Positions 1 to 10,000 of a stretch of DNA of 64,000 bases are shown piece after piece. The notes beneath the pieces were generated by a model. That model was not told where the DNA came from. It did no database searches and saw only the letters and a list, made by a program, of their open reading frames with translations. The translations under genes were made by a program, and so were the position numbers. The DNA is taken from assembly GCA_963714035.1 (NCBI GenBank), contig OY970224.1, positions 1,488,001 to 1,552,000 on the forward strand, given 5' to 3'. Within the stretch, counting starts at the first letter, position 1, and every line of letters begins with the position of its first letter. The stretch is from DATFVB01 sp963714035 (GTDB lineage: Bacteria; Acidobacteriota; Thermoanaerobaculia; UBA5066; DATFVB01).

Positions 1-642
1 GTGGGCGCCTTCACCGGGATCGTCGCGCCCGACGGAAAGACCGCCGATTTCCTCGCGGCGCACCGGGGGATGACCCGGGCCGACGCGGCGCGCCTCGGCG
101 AAGGCCTCGTCTCGGATCCCGACGCGCGATGGTCGGAGACGCTCGTCTTCGACGCCGCGGAGATCGGCAGCATGGTCGCGCTGCCGGGAGACCCCGGCAA
201 CGGAAGGTCCCTTTCCGACCTCGGCGAGGTTCCGATCGAAATCGCCTACGGCGGCTCGTGCACGGCCGGGAAGCGCTCCGACATGGACATGTACGCGGCG
301 GTGTGCGCGGACGCGGTGCGCGAGGGCCGCAAGGTCGCCGACGGGGTGACCTTCTGGATCCAGTTCGGCTCGCAGGACGTCAAGCGCTACTGCGAAGAGA
401 AGGGCTATCTCGAGCTCTTCGAGCGGGCCGGCGCGAAGACGATCGACCCCTCGTGCGGCGCGTGCATCAACGCCGGGCCGGGCGTCTCGACGCGCAAGGA
501 CCAGGTGACGGTCTCGGCGATAAACCGCAATTTTCCCGGCCGATCCGGGCCGGGTCAGATGTATCTGGCCTCGCCGTACACGGTGGCGGCGTCGGCGTTC
601 GCGGGGAAGATTGCCGAATGGCATCCCGGTGCGGGAGCCTGA
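1..642 (+). CDS. Aconitase / isopropylmalate dehydratase family, C-terminal part (5' truncated by window edge)
   Basis: This is the C-terminal 213 residues of an Fe-S hydro-lyase of the aconitase/LeuC superfamily. The three expected cluster-ligand cysteines are visible: C87 in IAYGGSCTAGK, and C152 and C155 in DPSCGACINAGPG. The family signature SAINRNFPGRSGPGQ follows. The GTG at base 1 is probably internal, because family members run to 420-900 residues and the N-terminal domains are missing here. The protein ends shortly after domain 3, so no fused swivel domain (LeuD-like) is present in this reading frame. Whether the substrate is citrate/isocitrate, isopropylmalate or a homologue cannot be decided from this fragment. 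Confidence 0.85.
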   Translation: MGAFTGIVAPDGKTADFLAAHRGMTRADAARLGEGLVSDPDARWSETLVFDAAEIGSMVALPGDPGNGRSLSDLGEVPIEIAYGGSCTAGKRSDMDMYAAVCADAVREGRKVADGVTFWIQFGSQDVKRYCEEKGYLELFERAGAKTIDPSCGACINAGPGVSTRKDQVTVSAINRNFPGRSGPGQMYLASPYTVAASAFAGKIAEWHPGAGA

Positions 643-651
643 GCGGGGAGT

Positions 652-745
652 CCCCCAACAATACACGAAATCCGCAACCCGGCCGTGCCTGGAATCGACC
701 TGTTGCCTCTCGGCAGGAAATTGCTTCGCTCCGCTCGCAATGACC
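652..745. repeat. Intergenic repeat motifs (AATACACGAA box, GGAATCGACCTG box, GCTTCGCTCCGCTCGCAATGAC tail)
   Basis: The spacer after the aconitase-family gene carries AATACACGAA (about 660) and GGAATCGACCTG (about 691). Both motifs recur in the same order in the spacer at 19592-19644, and the first recurs inverted near 29508-29524. The stretch ends with ATTGCTTCGCTCCGCTCGC followed by AATGACC. That is half of a palindromic intergenic motif (attgcgagcgnagcgaagcaat type) seen in many unrelated bacterial genomes. No reading frame is supported here. Confidence 0.5.
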
Positions 746-761
746 CGAGACCGTCGCCGAG

Positions 762-883
762 GCGCGGTCAGACGGGTTGGAAGACGGGATCGGGCGGCCC
801 GGTCGGGGGCGAGGCGTACGAAATCGTACGTTGAGCCCCCGATCGGGCCGCACGGACCCGTATAACGACCCGTATCACCGCGC
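762..883 (-). repeat. 3'-end palindromic element, copy E1
   Basis: This is a full-length copy of the family described in the findings. The outer arm GCGCGGTCAGACGGG pairs with CCCGTATCACCGCGC. The inner arms CGGCCCGGTCGGGGGC and GCCCCCGATCGGGCCG are almost perfectly complementary. The apex reads GGCGTACGAAATCGTACG. The right end lies 3 bp from the TAG stop of the sigma-54 regulator gene, which is read on the minus strand, so the element would form the first hairpin of that gene's 3' untranslated region. There is no T-run. Confidence 0.85.
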
Positions 884-886
884 CCG

Positions 887-3800
887 CTACCCCCTGACAC
901 CGAGTTCGCGGATGAGATACAGCAGCGCCTGGCGCGAAAGCCCCATCGCCCTGGCCGCATGCGTCCGGTTCCCGCCGGATTTCGCGAGCGCTTCTTCCAC
1001 GGTGCGCCGCCGGAACGCATCGACGCGCTCCCGGTAGCTGCCGGACGGCTCATCCGCCCCGGCCCGCAGCCGGGGAAAAGCGCCGCGGTCGAGTGTGGCG
1101 CCCGGATCGGCGAGCGCGACCGCCTCCATGATCGCGTTCTCGAGCTCCCGGACGTTTCCCGGCCAGGGATGAGCGCGGAGCGTCGCCAGCGCCGCGGCGG
1201 AAAGTCGGACCGCGCCCTTGCCGTACTCGGCCGCGTAGCGGTCGACGAAATGGCGCGCGAGCAGGCCGACGTCCTCCCCGCGGTCGCGGAGCGGCGGGAG
1301 ATCGATCGATGCGACCTTGATCCGGTAATAGAGGTCCTCGCGGAACCGTCCGGTCTCGACCGCCGCTTCGAGCGGTTTCGCGGTCGCCGTCACGAGCCGC
1401 ACGTCCACCGGGCGATGGCGGTTTTCGCCCACGCGCCGGATCTCGCGCTCTTGCAGCGCCCGGAGGAGCTTCGCCTGCAAAGGCGCCGACAGATCGCCGA
1501 TCTCGTCGAGGAAGAGCGTCCCGCCGTGGGCGGCCTCGAACAGCCCGATCCGGTCCCGGTCCGCTCCCGTGAACGCGCCGCGCGCGTGGCCGAAGAGCTC
1601 GTCCTCGAGCAGCGCTTCCGGAAATGCCGCGACGTTGACCGGAACGAACGGGCCCGCGAAACGAGACGAGAGACGGTGAACGGCGCGGGCGACGCGCTCC
1701 TTCCCCGTGCCCGATTCGCCGGCGATGAAGACGGTGACGTTCTGCGGAGCGATTCGCGCGAGGCGCGCGCCGACCGCGTCCATCCGCCGATCGCCGGTGA
1801 CGATCCCGGCGGCGTGGAGAATGTCGATTCCGCCGGGCGACCCGGCTTCGGGAACCGCGAGATCGGCGCGCCGGCGGATCGTCTCGAAGAGGAACGCGGC
1901 GAGGTCGGCTTCCGCGCCGCCGCCCTCGAGGTACAGCGGCGGATCGCCCCAATCGAGCGCCCGACGCCACTCCGCGCGCTCGAAGGCCGCCGACTTCCAG
2001 ACCACCTCGCCGTCGGCCTCGACGACGCGGAGCGGCGCTTCTCCGCCGGCGATCCGGTCCCGGAGGGAGCGAAGACGGGCGGGATCGGGCGAAGCGCCGC
2101 CCGACAGGACCGCCTCGGCGAGATCGTGGCGTCCCGCGCGGCGAAGCGCCTCCCGCGCGTGGCCGGCGATCCCCGCGTGCGCCTGCTCGAAGGAGGGGCC
2201 GAAGAAGGCGCAGGCGCGCAGCACCCGCTCCGCGGCGCGTTCGGGAGCCGAGCGGAACGCTTCCTCGAGCTCCGTCTCCTTCGGCTCCTCCCCCGCGCTC
2301 CAGTGTTCGAAGTCCGAGAGCCGCGCGAGCGCGCGTTCCCGGCAATCTCCCATGTCGCTCCGCTCCGAAGCGCGCCGGGCGAATCCGAGCGCGCCTTCGC
2401 GATCGCCCGCGAACAGCCGGGCGTCCGACTCGTCGATCTCGAGCTCCTGCCTCTCGATCGTTTCCCGAAGCCGTTCGCAGAGCGCGAACGCCTCGCGGCG
2501 ATCCGCGGCGGAGGCGGCGAACCGCCCGCGGCGGAACGCGAGCCGCGAGCGGAACGCCAGCGCGAGCATCCGCCCCTTGACGTCTCCCGTCCGGTCCGAT
2601 TCGACGAGCATCCGGTCGACGAGAGGCTCGGCGTCGGCGTCGCGGCCCGTTTCGACCAGGAGGTTGACGAGATTGGCCGCCGCCGTCCGGGCGAGCGCAA
2701 TGCTCCCCGCCCGCCGCAGCTCGCCTGCCGCCTCCCGGAACCGCCGCTCCGCCTCCGCCGCGTCGCCGAGGAGGTACGTCTCGACCGCGAGGTCGATCCG
2801 CGCGGCGCCGCGCTCCTCGGGATCCCCCGCCGCCTCGAGCGCCTCGGCGAACCGCACCGCCGCCGCCCCATGATCGCGCCGGTTGGAGAGCGCCGTCCCC
2901 TCTCCAAGGAGGAACCGGAACTGGAGACGCTCCCCGGACGCGGCGATGCGCTGGCGATGCTCGGCGTACTCGGCGAGCTCGCGGTCTCCATCGCCGAGCC
3001 GGCCATGGAGCGCGGCGCGCGCGAGGACGATCTCGAGCTTCTCTTCTTCCGAGCACCCGTCCTCCTGCGCCGCGCGGGCGAGGAGCGCCTCGGCGTCGTC
3101 GAACCTTCCTTCCGCGGCCGCGAGCCTCGCGAGCGTCCGGCGCGCCGCCGAGATCTCGTCGGGATCTCCGCCCGCGCGCTCGGCGTGCGCCGCCCACTTC
3201 CGCGCGGCCTCGCGGTCCCCCTCCGCTTCGGCGGCGCGCGCGAGGCGGACGGCGGCGGCGCGGGCCCAGGCCGACCCTCCTTCCTCCGCGAGCGCGCGCC
3301 ACACCTTCCGGGCGTCCTCGTCGAGGCCGAGCTCGACGAGGCGATCCGCGTGGTAGTAGCGCACGGCCGCGGGCGCGCGGGCGTCCCAGCGCGCGGCCGC
3401 CTGGACGAGGGCGTCGAGAGCGCGCGGCCGGGCGGCGGCCGGCCGGCGTCCGAGGACGCGATCGGATTCGGCGCAGAACACGTCGGCGCGGTCGGCGTCG
3501 ATCGCGAGCACGCATCGCCACGTCGGGTCGGAGACCGCCGGCAGCCAGAGCTCGGCGAACGCCCGCCGCTCCTCCGGCGCGTAGAAGGAGGCGAGATCCG
3601 CCCGGGCGGACAGGTCGGCCGGCCGCCATCGCCCGTCCGCCGGATCCTCGACGATCCATCCCGCCGCGGAGAGCCGGCGGGCGGCGGGAACGAACGCCGG
3701 CGACCCGTCGACGGCCTCGACCGCCGCGGACGTTTCCCCCGCCGGGTGCGCCAGGAAGACGCCGATTGCGCGACGCTCCTCCCGGGAGAGACCGGCGAGC

Positions 3801-4963
3801 TCGCGGGCCGCCGCTTCCGCGTCGGCTTCCCGGATCGCGTCCGAGAGCGTGCCGCGGGCGAGAAACGCGGCATAGTCGCGCGAGGAAACGAAACGCACGG
3901 CAGCGGCCCGCACGCCCGACGGGCGCCGCGCCAGCACGACCGCGAGCGCCTCGTAGAGGGCGACGGAAGAGGCCAGGTCGGGAGAAGCGATCCAGACGGC
4001 GGAACGGAGCTCGTCGGGGCGGCAGGCGGCGGTTTCGCCGGACCATTCCGTGACCTCGATCCCATGGCGCGATGCGGCTTCCTCGAAGAGCGCGGCCGAG
4101 CCCGAATCCCAGTCCTCGCGGTCGAGACGAATCCAGTCGGTCAGGGCGCCGGCGCGGGAGACGAGCCCGGCTTCGACGGCGTCTCGGTCCGCGGCCCCGA
4201 GGCGGAACGAGGCGCGGAGCGCTTCGTAGGGAATGAGCGCGCTCCTTCCGGGGCGGAACAGGAACGCGGAGCGACCGGCGAGCCGGCGCGCGGCGGCGTC
4301 CGCTTCGGCGCGCTGGCGCCGCTCTCCGGCGTCGAGGCCGCGGGGCTCGAACCCGATGCCGCGGCGGCGGACGGAAGCGAAGGGCTCCCCGGTCAGGAAA
4401 GGGAAGGCGCGATAGACGTCGAGGAGGGAGGCGTCGGGACGCCCGGGCGCCGCAAGGGGGTCCAGCCAGCGGTCGAGGAGCTTCCGCGCCCCCGCTTCGA
4501 CGCGCGCCGGCCCGCGCGAAGCGCCGAAGAAGAACGGAACGAGCGCCGCCAGCAGCGCCGCCGGAGGCTCGCCGGACGGAGAGTCCGCGACCGCCGAGCG
4601 CGGAGGGCGCGAGAGCCAGAGATGAGGAGCGCCGCCCCAGACCTCGACGAGCGCGTCGTCGAAATCGGAGCGGACGAGCGGAAAGCCGCGCGCGCCGAGG
4701 AAGGCCACGGCAGAAACGGCCTGCGCGAGGAGCGCCGCGGCGGTTTCGCGCGAGTGCCGCACGACCGGGACCGGAGTTCCCTCCCGCCGCCGGAACGCCG
4801 CCGCGAGGCGGCCTTCCTCCTCGACGATCCCCGTGAAGCGCGGAAGGACGGGATGATCGAGGGCGAGAAACGCCGCGAGCCGTCCCCGGGCAGACGGAGA
4901 CCCGCCGATCGGCAGAAGGATCCGATCGTCCGGCGATTCGCGGGCGGCGGCCGGAGAAGACAT
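887..4963 (-). CDS. Giant sigma-54-dependent transcriptional activator with TPR sensor region
   Basis: The protein has 1358 residues. The C-terminal 310 residues are a canonical bacterial enhancer-binding module: Walker A GESGTGKE near 1082, the sigma-54 contact loop GAFTGA near 1129, Walker B GGTLFLDEIGDL near 1148, the arginine-finger region FREDLYYRI, and a Fis-type HTH (NRTHAARAMGLSRQALLYL) at the very end. The middle (about 450-930) is alanine-rich helical repeat resembling TPRs. The first 170 residues look like a degenerate protein-kinase fold (HPVLPRFTGIVEEEGRL, then a region with no HRD or DFG). No receiver domain is seen, so activity is probably controlled by ligand or protein binding to the kinase-like/TPR part. 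It follows aroA by 28 bp on the same strand and ends in TAG at repeat E1. Confidence 0.85.
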   Translation of the reverse strand: MSSPAAARESPDDRILLPIGGSPSARGRLAAFLALDHPVLPRFTGIVEEEGRLAAAFRRREGTPVPVVRHSRETAAALLAQAVSAVAFLGARGFPLVRSDFDDALVEVWGGAPHLWLSRPPRSAVADSPSGEPPAALLAALVPFFFGASRGPARVEAGARKLLDRWLDPLAAPGRPDASLLDVYRAFPFLTGEPFASVRRRGIGFEPRGLDAGERRQRAEADAAARRLAGRSAFLFRPGRSALIPYEALRASFRLGAADRDAVEAGLVSRAGALTDWIRLDREDWDSGSAALFEEAASRHGIEVTEWSGETAACRPDELRSAVWIASPDLASSVALYEALAVVLARRPSGVRAAAVRFVSSRDYAAFLARGTLSDAIREADAEAAARELAGLSREERRAIGVFLAHPAGETSAAVEAVDGSPAFVPAARRLSAAGWIVEDPADGRWRPADLSARADLASFYAPEERRAFAELWLPAVSDPTWRCVLAIDADRADVFCAESDRVLGRRPAAARPRALDALVQAAARWDARAPAAVRYYHADRLVELGLDEDARKVWRALAEEGGSAWARAAAVRLARAAEAEGDREAARKWAAHAERAGGDPDEISAARRTLARLAAAEGRFDDAEALLARAAQEDGCSEEEKLEIVLARAALHGRLGDGDRELAEYAEHRQRIAASGERLQFRFLLGEGTALSNRRDHGAAAVRFAEALEAAGDPEERGAARIDLAVETYLLGDAAEAERRFREAAGELRRAGSIALARTAAANLVNLLVETGRDADAEPLVDRMLVESDRTGDVKGRMLALAFRSRLAFRRGRFAASAADRREAFALCERLRETIERQELEIDESDARLFAGDREGALGFARRASERSDMGDCRERALARLSDFEHWSAGEEPKETELEEAFRSAPERAAERVLRACAFFGPSFEQAHAGIAGHAREALRRAGRHDLAEAVLSGGASPDPARLRSLRDRIAGGEAPLRVVEADGEVVWKSAAFERAEWRRALDWGDPPLYLEGGGAEADLAAFLFETIRRRADLAVPEAGSPGGIDILHAAGIVTGDRRMDAVGARLARIAPQNVTVFIAGESGTGKERVARAVHRLSSRFAGPFVPVNVAAFPEALLEDELFGHARGAFTGADRDRIGLFEAAHGGTLFLDEIGDLSAPLQAKLLRALQEREIRRVGENRHRPVDVRLVTATAKPLEAAVETGRFREDLYYRIKVASIDLPPLRDRGEDVGLLARHFVDRYAAEYGKGAVRLSAAALATLRAHPWPGNVRELENAIMEAVALADPGATLDRGAFPRLRAGADEPSGSYRERVDAFRRRTVEEALAKSGGNRTHAARAMGLSRQALLYLIRELGVRG

Positions 4964-4991
4964 CGGTTCGTCAGTTGTGAAAGCGGACGAA

Positions 4992-6248
4992 TCATAACCC
5001 GAAGACGTCGGCGAAGAATCCCGGGTAGGACTTCCCGACCGAGCGCGGGCTCTCGACGAATCCGCCGGCGGCGAACGCGAGAATCGTGGCGGCCATCACG
5101 ATCCGGTGATCGGCGCGCGTCGGGAGAAGCGCCGGCGCCGGCGCGTTCCCGCCTCCCGTCACCGAAAGCGCATCGTCGGAGGAGGCGCAGCGGACCCCCG
5201 CGGCGCGCAGCAGGTCCTCGAGCGCGGCGATCCGGTCGCTCTCCTTGAGCCTCAGGTGCGAAATCCCCCGGAACGCGCTCTCCCCGTCGACCCGGGCCGC
5301 GACCGCCGCGAGCACCGGAACGGCGTCCGGGAAATCCCCCGCGTCGACGCGCACGGGACGCGTCGCTTTCCCCGCGACGGTGACCGCGAACGCCTCCGTC
5401 CCGGCGGTCACTCCCATTTCTTTCAGGACGTCGAGGGCCCTCGCATCGGCCTGCGAGGAGGGCCACGGCAGGCGCTCGATCCGGAGCGAGCCTCCCGCGA
5501 CCGCGACGGCCGCCGCGAGAGACGCGCCCGACGACCAGTCTCCCGGAACTTCCAGGATCTCCGCCTCGACGGAAGCGCCCGACGGCACGCGGAACCGTCC
5601 GTCCTCCGCGCTCGCCTCGACTCCGGCCGCCGCGAGCGCCTCGCGCGTCGTCTCGAGGTAAGCGCGCGACACCGGCGGCCCCGTGAGGCCGAGGTCGATT
5701 CCGCGCCGGAACCGCGGAGCGGCGAGGAGGAGCGCCGACGCGAACTGGCTCGATTCCGAGGCGGCCACGTCGACGCGGCCGCCCTCGAGCTCCTTTCCCC
5801 GGATCACGAGCGGGGGAAATCCTTCGCATTCGCCGTAAGACACGTCCGCGCCGAGCGCGCGGAGCGCCGCCACGAGCCCGCCGACCGGCCGTTCCCGAAG
5901 GCGGACGCTCCCCGTGAGAACCGCGCGCAATCCGGGAGTCGCCGCCGCCAGCGCCGCGAGGAACCGGCACGCGGTTCCGGAATCGCGGACGTCGAGGATC
6001 GCTTCCGACGCGGGCGGACGGCCCGGCGCGACGACGATGTTCTCTTCGTCGCGGCGGATGCCGACTCCGGCGGCGGAGAGCGCCGCGATCAGGGAATCCG
6101 CGTCGTCGCAAGCGAGCGAACGCCGGATCGCGACCGGATGCCGGGCGACCGCGGCGAGAACGAGCGCCCGGTTCGTGAAGCTCTTCGACGGCGGGACGGC
6201 GACGGCGCCGCGGAACGGGCCGCGCGCGGGGACCGCGGCGACGATCAC
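4992..6248 (-). CDS. aroA: 3-phosphoshikimate 1-carboxyvinyltransferase (EPSP synthase)
   Basis: The enzyme condenses shikimate 3-phosphate with phosphoenolpyruvate in the chorismate pathway. At 418 residues it is close to the family length. Recognisable motifs in order are VPPSKSFTNRALVLAA (substrate lysine region), DSGTACRFLAALAA, LTGSVRLRERPVGGLVAALR, SSQFASALLLAAP, SHLRLKESDRIAAL and DHRIVMAATILA near the C-terminus. The GTG start overlaps the TGA of the upstream phosphoesterase gene (GTGA), so translation is probably coupled. The longer open frame upstream is only an overlap into the neighbouring gene. Confidence 0.93.
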   Translation of the reverse strand: MIVAAVPARGPFRGAVAVPPSKSFTNRALVLAAVARHPVAIRRSLACDDADSLIAALSAAGVGIRRDEENIVVAPGRPPASEAILDVRDSGTACRFLAALAAATPGLRAVLTGSVRLRERPVGGLVAALRALGADVSYGECEGFPPLVIRGKELEGGRVDVAASESSQFASALLLAAPRFRRGIDLGLTGPPVSRAYLETTREALAAAGVEASAEDGRFRVPSGASVEAEILEVPGDWSSGASLAAAVAVAGGSLRIERLPWPSSQADARALDVLKEMGVTAGTEAFAVTVAGKATRPVRVDAGDFPDAVPVLAAVAARVDGESAFRGISHLRLKESDRIAALEDLLRAAGVRCASSDDALSVTGGGNAPAPALLPTRADHRIVMAATILAFAAGGFVESPRSVGKSYPGFFADVFGL

Positions 6249-6955
6249 GGCTCGAGCGCGACCCGCTCGGTGCGCCCTTCTCCGTCGATCTCGATCCAGC
6301 GCTTCTCCTCGAGGAACGGCGGGACGATCTCGGCGGCGGCGTCGTCCCAGGCTCCGCGCCAGGCCTCGTGAAAGTGGCCGAGCAGGACGACGTCGAACCC
6401 GTCTCGCCGGCGGCGCCGGGCGTAGCGTTCGATCATCTCGACGGGCAGCCGCGACTTGTGCCGGAAATTCGTGTCGGCCAGCCGCCGCTCCATCGAAGCG
6501 ACGAACCGGTTCGCGGCGGACCGCGGGAGGAGCTTCATCACCGCCCACGAGAGCCGGTTCCTGGAGGCGAAGCGCCAGAAACGGTACGGCCAGTCGCGGG
6601 AGTTGATCGTGTCGCCGTGCGTCAGGAAGAACGCGCGCGGTCCCGCGCGGAACGACGCGCGGTCGCCGATCTCGTCGAACTCCGGCTCGAGGAACGAGCC
6701 GCGGAGGAAGAAATCCCGGTTCCCCTCGACGTAGACGACGCGGGTTCCCGCGGCGCGGAGCTCCCGGATCGCCTCGACGAACGCGCCGAGGCCGGGTGTC
6801 GAGAACTTGCGGTCCGCGACGAGGTAGTGGAAGACGTCGCCGAGGAGATACAGGGCGGTCGCTCCGCGCGCGCGCATCTGGCCGAGGGCGCGCCGGAACG
6901 GCTCGACGTCGGCGGTGCGGGGACCTAAATGGGAGTCGGCGAGGACCGCAATCAC
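6245..6955 (-). CDS. LpxH-like metallophosphoesterase (UDP-2,3-diacylglucosamine hydrolase family)
   Basis: This is a calcineurin-fold metallophosphoesterase of about 236 residues. All metal-binding blocks are present: ADSHLG, LLGDVFH, EGNRDFF, LTHGD and LLGHFHE. The order and the NRDFF block match LpxH-type enzymes of lipid A synthesis, although only lpxC, elsewhere in the window, supports that role by context. GTG at 6955 is chosen because the homologous core begins at VIAVLADSHLG; the frame stays open 28 codons further upstream. It overlaps aroA by 4 bp. The neighbouring protease gene is divergent, leaving about 100 bp for promoters; TATCCT about 17-22 bp before the GTG could be a -10 box. 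The substrate remains unproven. Confidence 0.75.
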   Translation of the reverse strand: MIAVLADSHLGPRTADVEPFRRALGQMRARGATALYLLGDVFHYLVADRKFSTPGLGAFVEAIRELRAAGTRVVYVEGNRDFFLRGSFLEPEFDEIGDRASFRAGPRAFFLTHGDTINSRDWPYRFWRFASRNRLSWAVMKLLPRSAANRFVASMERRLADTNFRHKSRLPVEMIERYARRRRRDGFDVVLLGHFHEAWRGAWDDAAAEIVPPFLEEKRWIEIDGEGRTERVALEP

Positions 6956-7056
6956 TCGATTTCGAGGATAGCATCGGGGCGGAATTTTCCGCCGCGCCGG
7001 AGCGTTGTCCCGCGCGACCCGAAACCGTCGTCCTTTCAACGATCAAGGAGCCTCGC

Positions 7057-10000
7057 GTGACCTTTCGCCCCCTCCTCCGGACTCTCCTCTTCCTGCCGGT
7101 CGCCCTCGGCGCCGGCGCCGCGCGCGCCGCCGTGGTGAGCGCCGCGCTTCCCGTCGCCTCGATGAAGACCGCGCTCGCACCCGACGGCCGGGAGGCGTAC
7201 ATCGTCGTCTTCCGGGACTCGGCGGCGATCGCGCCGCGGTCTCGCGAAGGCGGGGCCGCCGCATCGCCGTCCGTCGACCTGACGGCGAAGATCGAGGCGA
7301 TCCGGAGCCGGCAGGAGACGTTCGCGGCGGACATGCGCGCGCGGATCGGCGGGTTCGAAGCGGGCGCGCGGTACGTCCGGGTCCTGAACGGTATGGCCGT
7401 TCTCGTCCCCTCCGGCGCGCTCGCCCAGCTTCGGAGCGACCCCCGCGTCCGGGCGGTCTATCCGGTGCGGAAGTACGTCCTCAACCTCGACGCGTCGAAC
7501 CCGCTCATGGGCGCGCCCGCGTTCTGGACGGCGCTCGGCGGGGACGACGAGGCGGGGCGCGAGATCCGGATCGCCGACCTCGATACCGGCGTCGACTTCT
7601 CGAACCCGATGTTCTCCGATTCTTCCCTCCCGATGCCGCCGGGATTCCCGAAGGAAAACGACGGAAACGATTTCGCGAACTCGAAGGTGATCGTCGCGAA
7701 GTACTTCCAGGGGATCGTCGACTCGAGCGACCCCGGGCTCTCGATCGCGCAGCGCACGGCGCAGGATCTCTCGGGACACGGCTCGCACACCGCGAGCGTG
7801 GCGGCGGGAGCGAAAGTCACGCTCTCCGGAGACGGGCGCCGCCCGGTGACGATCGAAGGCGTCGCGCCGAAGGCGTACATCGGGGACTACAAGGTGTTCT
7901 CCCCCGGCGCCTACTCCGACAACATCATCGCGGCGATCGAGGACGCCACGGCCGACGGCATGAACGTCCTGAACATGAGCTTCGGGCTCTCCGCAGGCTT
8001 CAACGAGCCTTTCCTCTACAGCGCGGCGGCAGAAAACGAAGCGATCCAGAACGCGATCGCGGCCGGCGTGACGATCACCGTCGCCGCCGGTAACAACGGC
8101 GTCGATGATTCGGGAAATCCGGTGGCCGATTCGATCAGCTCGACGGCGGACGTGCCGGAGGTGATCGCCGTGGGAGCGTCGACGAACAGCCATTCGGGGC
8201 TCGATTCTTCGCAGCTCGGACGGGTCGCGATGACGTCGGGCCACACCGCTCCCCCGGCGAACGTCCAGAACATCGTCGGCGCGCAGTCCGTCCACACGGA
8301 CGCAAACGGAAACACGATACCTCCCGCATTTCCCACGTCCTCCTTCTCGGCCCCCTTCGCCGACTGGGACGCGCTGGACGGATCCGCGGACGGAACGGCG
8401 TGCACGGCGCTCGGAGGGACCGGCCTCCCGCTCTCGGGTCAGGTCGTCCTCGTCCAGCGCGGGACCTGCACGTTCGAAGCAAAGGTCCAGAACGCGGAAA
8501 CCGCCGGCGCGCGCGGCGTCGTGATCTACAACAAAGCGGACGGCTCGGACGGCGGCGACCAGATCCTCGTCGCCGCGATCGGCGCGACCTCGATCCCGGC
8601 GATCTTCATCGGACGCACGGACGGCCTCGATCTCAAGACCTATCTCGACGCGAATGGCGGGACAGCGCCCTCCGCGACGGGAAGCTTCGGCCCGGCGCCG
8701 CCAGGAACGCCTCCGGCCGTGTTCCCGACGCCGAGCGGCGAGCTCGCGGACTTCTCGTCGATCGGACCCACGATCGATCTCCAGATCAAACCGGATCTGA
8801 CCTCCATCGGGACCGGAAGCTACGCCGCCGTCCAGGACGACTCCGCGCTCGGGGACGGCCGTTTCGGGGACGACGAGGCCGACACGTCGCCCTTCTACGA
8901 TCCCTCGGGGTTCGCGTTCGGCCAGGGAACGTCGTTCTCGGCGCCGCGGGCGGCGGGCAGCGCGGCGCTCGTCGAGCAGAAGCATCCGGACTGGAGCCCC
9001 GCCGAGATCAAGGCGGCGCTCATGGAGACCGCGGCGCGGCCCGGCGTCGCCGGGGACCCGATCGCGATCGGGAATCTCTCGGTCCAGCAGCGCGGCTCCG
9101 GAGACATCGACCTCTCCGCCGCCGCGCAGGTCGACTCGATCGTCCTGCCGGCGAGCTATTCGTACCGGCGGGTCGCGTTCAACGCGGTCCCCGACGCGCA
9201 CGCGCTCGATCGGACCTTCACGATCGAGAACAAGAGCGGCGCGCCCGTCACGTACACCCTCTCGGCGATCCCGACGGCCGCGTTGTCCGATCCGGCGATC
9301 GTTCCCGCGGTTTCTCCCTCGACCCTCACGGTCGCGGCGCACGGGTCGGGAACCTTCACGCTCTCCCTCGTCCTTCACGCCGGCCTGCTCACGGGTCAGA
9401 ACGACTCCGAGGGCGCGATCCTCGTTTCCGACGGCGGCGCGACGATTCCCGGGGCGCTTTCGATCCCGTACTGGGTTCGCCTCGCGTTCCCGGCCGGCAC
9501 GGCGCCGGCGCTCGAGTCGGCGACCGCGACCTACACCGCGGCGTCGAATCAGCTCGACGTCGATCTCGTGGCGCACGATCCCGACACGGATCTGGTCTCC
9601 TTCACGCTCGACTTCTATGATGCTTCGGGCGCCCTGGTGGGGACGTTCAGCGACACGTTCGCCGACGCCGGCATCGACGTCTCTTCGCCCGACCTCACAC
9701 TGGACATCCAGTTGACGAGCTTTTCCGGAGGCTGCCCGGGCTGCGCGAGCGTCGGCGTCACGCTGATCGACGCGGCCGGAAACACGAGCAACACGATCGT
9801 CTCCCGCTTCGGCGGAGGGGTCACCAACGAAGCGGTCCCGGCGTCTTCGGGAGGGACGTACTCGAGATCGGTCCCGCTCGTCGCGCACATCCAGGGACAG
9901 CAGTTTCCCTTCCGAAGCGACGTGCGGCTCGTCAATCCCGACACCGCCCACATCCTGACGATCGACGCCTTCTTCGTGCCGGAAGGGCAGCCGGGAACGG

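Noticed and set aside
762..883. Palindromic elements as CRISPR repeats or as tRNA/riboswitch genes
   Set aside because: Copies are dispersed singly, not in arrays with spacers. No anticodon arm, CCA end or known riboswitch core fits, and the position is 3' of genes.
959..5248. Very long plus-strand open frame (1429 codons) opposite the sigma-54 regulator
   Set aside because: It is Arg/Glu/Gly-biased low-complexity sequence with no domain, caused by codon bias on the opposite strand of a real gene that has clear Walker and HTH motifs.
4992..7334. A single 780-residue aroA-lpxH fusion protein
   Set aside because: The N-terminal half of that frame is out-of-frame translation of the phosphoesterase gene; real aroA begins at the GTGA overlap.
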